Below, in pieces: positions 32,344 through 35,957 of a DNA stretch of 35,957 nt. Within the stretch, counting starts at the first letter, position 1. Every line of letters starts with the position of its first letter. The translations under genes were made by a program, and so were the position numbers. The DNA lies in the NCBI GenBank assembly GCA_024743355.1, contig JANSWS010000025.1:1-35957 (forward strand), given 5' to 3'. The stretch comes from a bacterium (GTDB lineage: Bacteria; Planctomycetota; Planctomycetia; Pirellulales; Pirellulaceae). The notes beneath the pieces were generated by a model that saw nothing but the letters and a program-made list of their open reading frames with translations, was not told the origin of the DNA and did not search any database.

Positions 32344-35300
32344 ATGGGCTCGCTGCCAACCACATCTTGCGGGCTTGCCACCGGATTATCTACCGCCCGA
32401 CCAAACATACTGCGGCTGAGCTTGATGACTTGGGCGCTCCTGGCTTGGCCTGTCGCCGTTCAGGCCCAAAGCTTGGAGGTTCAAGTTCGCAAGCTGCTCT
32501 CGGGGCGTTGCTTTGCCTGCCACGGTCCGGATCAGGCCCAACGCCAAGGAGGATTCCGCTTAGACCTTGAGTCATCTTTCACCGAGCCAGCCGACTCCGG
32601 AACTATTCCGATTGCCCCGGGAGAACCCGATCAAAGCGAGTTATTGCGGCGACTGTCCAGCCCGGATGATTCCGAGCGAATGCCGCCTCCTGAATTTGGC
32701 GGCCCTCTCAGCGAAGAGGAGATTCGTCTGCTGCGGAAATGGATCGAGTTGGGGGCCAAGCTACCGCGACATTGGTCTTTCGTACCCCCGCAACCTGCCA
32801 GGATTCCTGATTGGAGCGGCATCCAGCCCGCCATTCGCCGCAGTTTTCCTGAGTGGAGTCAGCATCCCATTGACCGATTCGTCTTGCAAACCATGCAGAC
32901 ACAACAACTCGCCCCCTCGCCCGCGGCTGAGAAATACGTTCTGTTGCGTCGTTTGAGTCTGGACCTGACCGGCCTGCCACCCACGCTTGAAGAGCTCAAG
33001 CACTTTGAACAAAACAGTTCACCGGAGGCTTACACGGCCGAGGTCGATCGTTTGCTGGCTTCTCCGCGTTTCGGCGAACACTGGGCAGCCCGCTGGCTGG
33101 ATCTGGCTCGCTACGCGGATTCGGCCGGTTATGCGGACGATCCACCGAGAACCATCTGGGCATATCGTGATTGGGTCATTCGAGCCTTCAATGGCAATCT
33201 CGGCGTGGATCATTTCACCAGGGATCAGATAGCCGGTGATTTGCTTGCCGACAGCTCCGAAGATCAATTGATCGCTACCGCATTCCATCGCAATACCTTG
33301 ACCAACAACGAAGGTGGCACCAATGACGAAGAGTTTCGCAACGTGGCGATCGTTGACCGCGTGAATACCACCATGTCAGTGTGGATGGGTCTGACCATGG
33401 GCTGCGCCCAATGCCACACGCACAAGTACGACCCCTTCACTCAGCAGGAGTACTTTCAGCTATTTGCGATTTTCAATCAAACTCAAGATGCGGACCGCAA
33501 GGACGAACAACCGGTCCTGGATCTTTTCACACAGGCCCAGAAGCAGCAGCGTCAAGAGCTGCGACGGCTGCGAAGTGAATTGCAGACCGAATTCGCCGCC
33601 CAGAAAGCAAAGCAGGCTGACGCCTTCGAAAGCTGGCGGCGGGAGCTGACCGCACCGGCCTGGTCATCCTGTCAGCCGCTGGAATTCCGCTGTTGGACCG
33701 GAGAAGACATCAACGAGGATTGCGAAGCCAGCTTTGAAGAGATGCACCGCGTCCGGATTCACACGGGCGACACGATGCCCGACCAGGCCCGCTATCGGTT
33801 GACACTGCAGCTGCCCGAGGAATTTAATGCTCAGCCCATCACCGGTCTTTCCCTGGTCAGCTTGCCGGATGCCAGTCTTCCGGGTGGCGCTGCGGGTCTG
33901 GGGGATGGCAGTTTTGTCATCACTCATGTCCAACCCGCGCTGATCCGAGAGTCCGACGATTCGGCAGACACCCCCTGCCCTCTCCCCTTGCGGCAGGCAT
34001 TTGCCGATTTCGCTCCCGAGGGCTTCCCGGCTCAGGCGGCCGTGGATGAAGACCCGTCATCCGGTTGGGCCGTCGACGGGCTGGAGGCAACATCTCACCG
34101 CATTTCCTTCGTTTTTGAGCGCCCCTTCGTGGTGGGCAAGAATTCCCGGCTGGAGCTGACAATCGATCAACAATCCCCACGAGCGCAGCATCTGCTGGCC
34201 AGCTTTCGCGTCGAAGCAACCCGGGCGGAGCATCTGTCGCACTGGGCCGCCATGAGCCCAGAGTTGCGTGCCCTACACAACCAGGCACAGCCAGAAATCC
34301 CAGCCGATAACGGCCCCTTGCTGGATTTTTTTGTGCAACAAGTGGCCGATGAATCCCGCCGTGTTTGGGAGCGGCTGCAACAAGCCGAGCAGCAACTGAA
34401 AAGTATCCAAGCCTACACCAACGTTCCCATCATGCGCGAGCTGGAAGCGTCACGCCGCCGTGATACTTTTGTACAAATCCGTGGCAGTTACAAAGCGTTG
34501 GGAACCCGGGTGGATCCGGGTACTCCGGCGGCCTTACATCCGTCCCAAGTCACCCCGGAACGCGAGTTCATGAATCGCTTGGATCTGGCCGCCTGGCTGA
34601 CCAGTACAGAAAACCCATTGACTGCCCGTGTGTGGATGAATCGACTTTGGGAATCGCTGTTTGGAATCGGATTGGTCCGTAGCAGTGAGGAATTTGGAGC
34701 GCAAGGCGAACTCCCCTCGCATCCCGAGTTGCTTGATTGGCTGGCCCTGGAATTCATGGACTCCGGCTGGGATTACAAATGGATGCTTCGGAGCATAGTA
34801 ACCAGCCAGACCTATCGTCAGTCGGCAGCAGTTGAGGCTGATGCGATCCTCCGCGACCCTGACAACGTGTGGCTGGCCCGTGGTCCCCGAGTTCGGCTGA
34901 CGGCCGAGATGATTCGGGATCAGGCCTTGGCTCTCTCCGGCTTGCTGTCTTCCAAGATGTATGGACCGCCGGTGCGCCCACCGCAACCGGACATGGGACT
35001 CAAGGCCGCCTTCGGCAGTGCCACGGACTGGGAGCCCAGTCATGGTGAAGATCGTTTTCGGCGAGGACTCTACACGAACTGGAGACGCTCCAATCCCTAT
35101 CCTTCGCTGGCCATGCTGGATGCCTCCAGTCGCGAAGTCTGCTTGCTGCAACGTCAGGTAACGAACACGCCCTTACAGGCGCTGGTGACCTTGAACGACC
35201 CTGCCTTCGTCGAGGCCGCGCAAGGGCTGGCCCGTCGCGTCGTTATTCATTCCGCCGCTCTGAATAACACGCAACGGCTGAAGACCATCTTCAAACTGGC

Positions 35301-35517
35301 TACCGGCCGCGAGCCAGACAGCGGCGAGTTAGCAACTCTGGAACGCCTGCTGCAAACCGCCGAGGAACACTTGGCCAAGAATCCGGAAGCAGCTCGAAAA
35401 CTAGCCAGCGAACCGCTGGGCCCCCTACCGGATGCAGCCGACCCCGTTCTGATGGCTGCTTTTACCGCCGTATGCAATGTCGTTTTGAATCTCGATGAAC
35501 TACTCATGAAACGCTAG
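32344..35517 (+). CDS. PSD1-type protein: planctomycete cytochrome c domain, DUF1549 and DUF1553
   Basis: The frame opens at 32287. The ATG at 32344 (1057 residues) is preferred because it shortens the stretch before the signal region (LRLSLMTWALLAWPVAVQAQ); 32287 remains possible, and neither has a strong ribosome site. Domain order: haem-type domain with CFACHG (about 56-61) and RMPPPEFGGPLSEEEIRLLR, the planctomycete cytochrome C-like domain; DUF1549 (about 135-380) from HPIDRFVLQTM through RWLDLARYADSAGYADD; a second CAQCH in GCAQCHTHKYDPFTQQEYF; a variable middle with coiled coil; and DUF1553 (about 755-1040) with NPLTARVWMNRLWESLFG and SEEFGAQGELPSHPELLDWL. Such proteins are abundant in planctomycetes, are thought to act in periplasmic oxidation of sugars or polysaccharides, and are nearly always followed by a DUF1501 gene, as here. 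Exact reaction unknown. Confidence 0.93.
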   Translation: MGSLPTTSCGLATGLSTARPNILRLSLMTWALLAWPVAVQAQSLEVQVRKLLSGRCFACHGPDQAQRQGGFRLDLESSFTEPADSGTIPIAPGEPDQSELLRRLSSPDDSERMPPPEFGGPLSEEEIRLLRKWIELGAKLPRHWSFVPPQPARIPDWSGIQPAIRRSFPEWSQHPIDRFVLQTMQTQQLAPSPAAEKYVLLRRLSLDLTGLPPTLEELKHFEQNSSPEAYTAEVDRLLASPRFGEHWAARWLDLARYADSAGYADDPPRTIWAYRDWVIRAFNGNLGVDHFTRDQIAGDLLADSSEDQLIATAFHRNTLTNNEGGTNDEEFRNVAIVDRVNTTMSVWMGLTMGCAQCHTHKYDPFTQQEYFQLFAIFNQTQDADRKDEQPVLDLFTQAQKQQRQELRRLRSELQTEFAAQKAKQADAFESWRRELTAPAWSSCQPLEFRCWTGEDINEDCEASFEEMHRVRIHTGDTMPDQARYRLTLQLPEEFNAQPITGLSLVSLPDASLPGGAAGLGDGSFVITHVQPALIRESDDSADTPCPLPLRQAFADFAPEGFPAQAAVDEDPSSGWAVDGLEATSHRISFVFERPFVVGKNSRLELTIDQQSPRAQHLLASFRVEATRAEHLSHWAAMSPELRALHNQAQPEIPADNGPLLDFFVQQVADESRRVWERLQQAEQQLKSIQAYTNVPIMRELEASRRRDTFVQIRGSYKALGTRVDPGTPAALHPSQVTPEREFMNRLDLAAWLTSTENPLTARVWMNRLWESLFGIGLVRSSEEFGAQGELPSHPELLDWLALEFMDSGWDYKWMLRSIVTSQTYRQSAAVEADAILRDPDNVWLARGPRVRLTAEMIRDQALALSGLLSSKMYGPPVRPPQPDMGLKAAFGSATDWEPSHGEDRFRRGLYTNWRRSNPYPSLAMLDASSREVCLLQRQVTNTPLQALVTLNDPAFVEAAQGLARRVVIHSAALNNTQRLKTIFKLATGREPDSGELATLERLLQTAEEHLAKNPEAARKLASEPLGPLPDAADPVLMAAFTAVCNVVLNLDELLMKR

Positions 35518-35589
35518 CGACGCACCGCACCGATCTCGTTGGCTGCCCCGCCCACATGCCCCGCCGAATCACCCACCCATGGAACGCTC

Positions 35590-35957
35590 ATGCATCCCAT
35601 CCTCGAACACCTGCAGCTGAAAACTCGGCGTTACTTTCTCCAGCACAACATGCTTGGATTGGGCGGCCTGGCTCTCTCGAGCTTGATGGGCGGCTCAACG
35701 AAGGCCGCTTCCAGCCAGTCACCAGGCCCGCACTTCCATGGAAAAGCGAAACGCGTCATCTATCTACACATGACAGGCTCGCCACCCAACCTGGATTTGT
35801 TCGACTACAAACCCTCGCTGATCCGGCATCATGGAGAGGCATGTCCCGAATCCTTTCTGGCCGGCCGCGAATTCGCCTTCACCTCCGGCACACCTACGCT
35901 ACTCGGAACGCCGCAGAAATTCAGCCGTGCCGGCGAAGCCGGTTTTTGGATGTCAGA
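35590..35957 (+). CDS. DUF1501 protein, N-terminal part only
   Basis: The gene begins at an ATG 72 bases after the PSD1 stop and runs off the window; 122 codons are visible. The N-terminus has a twin-arginine type signal: TRRYFLQHNMLGLGGLALSS (about 12-31), followed by a small-residue region, suggesting export in folded form. VIYLHMTGSPPNLDLFDYKP is the DUF1501 hallmark, equivalent to the first metal-binding strand of the sulfatase/alkaline phosphatase fold to which this family belongs. It is the standard partner of PSD1 proteins and probably in the same transcript. Substrate unknown; the rest lies outside. Confidence 0.93.
   Translation, partial: MHPILEHLQLKTRRYFLQHNMLGLGGLALSSLMGGSTKAASSQSPGPHFHGKAKRVIYLHMTGSPPNLDLFDYKPSLIRHHGEACPESFLAGREFAFTSGTPTLLGTPQKFSRAGEAGFWMS

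Noticed and set aside
1-35957. tRNA, rRNA, CRISPR array or insertion sequence
   Set aside because: No T-loop motif with a matching cloverleaf, no regularly spaced repeats and no transposase-like frame were seen in the gaps; a covariance-model scan was not possible here.

Overview
The window looks like a chromosomal segment of a planctomycete, most likely of the Pirellulaceae/Pirellulales. The evidence is gene content: a PSD1-type protein with planctomycete cytochrome c domains followed by a DUF1501 protein, two secreted sulfatases, a DUF1080 protein, a membrane-anchored Ser/Thr kinase with a large non-catalytic C-terminus, a GSII-type glutamine synthetase and a complete Na+-NQR operon. I see no tRNA, rRNA, CRISPR array, transposase or phage gene.

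Layout. 1-210: 5' end of a helix-turn-helix gene (minus). 927-1265: small secreted protein (minus). 1492-6031: tightly packed three-gene plus-strand operon with a MotA/TolQ/ExbB-type channel subunit and two single-pass partner proteins. 6283-7404: class I/II aminotransferase, converging on an ABC ATPase (7441-8400) whose upstream partner is a large membrane protein (8446-about 10887). 11370-12627: DUF1080 protein and a small CxxCH protein. 12815-15373: membrane Ser/Thr kinase. 15565-18576: two convergent sulfatases. 18627-19859: PP2C phosphatase with an N-terminal kinase-like domain. 19951-20967: GSII glutamine synthetase. 21435-29018: nqrABCDEF-apbE-nqrM on the minus strand. 29306-30313: secreted helical-repeat protein. 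30700-31182: His-rich lipoprotein (plus). 31698-32192: conserved small protein. 32344-35517 and 35590-end: PSD1/DUF1501 pair.

How genes work together. The NQR cluster is self-contained: six subunits, the flavin transferase ApbE that flavinylates NqrB and NqrC, and the maturation factor NqrM, with a perfect CRP/FNR-type palindrome upstream of nqrA. The PSD1/DUF1501 pair and the sulfatases fit the polysaccharide-degrading lifestyle of this group. The kinase and the kinase-phosphatase fusion suggest Ser/Thr phospho-signalling.

The least explained system is the 1492-6031 operon. It encodes an ExbB/TolQ-like channel with a long coiled tail and two ExbD-like partners. One partner has the expected membrane-proximal Asp and the other does not. 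They appear to share three copies of one extracytoplasmic domain, two of them separated by a roughly 250-residue Gly/Ser/Ala/Gln linker. All homology statements come from reading motifs; no database search was run.
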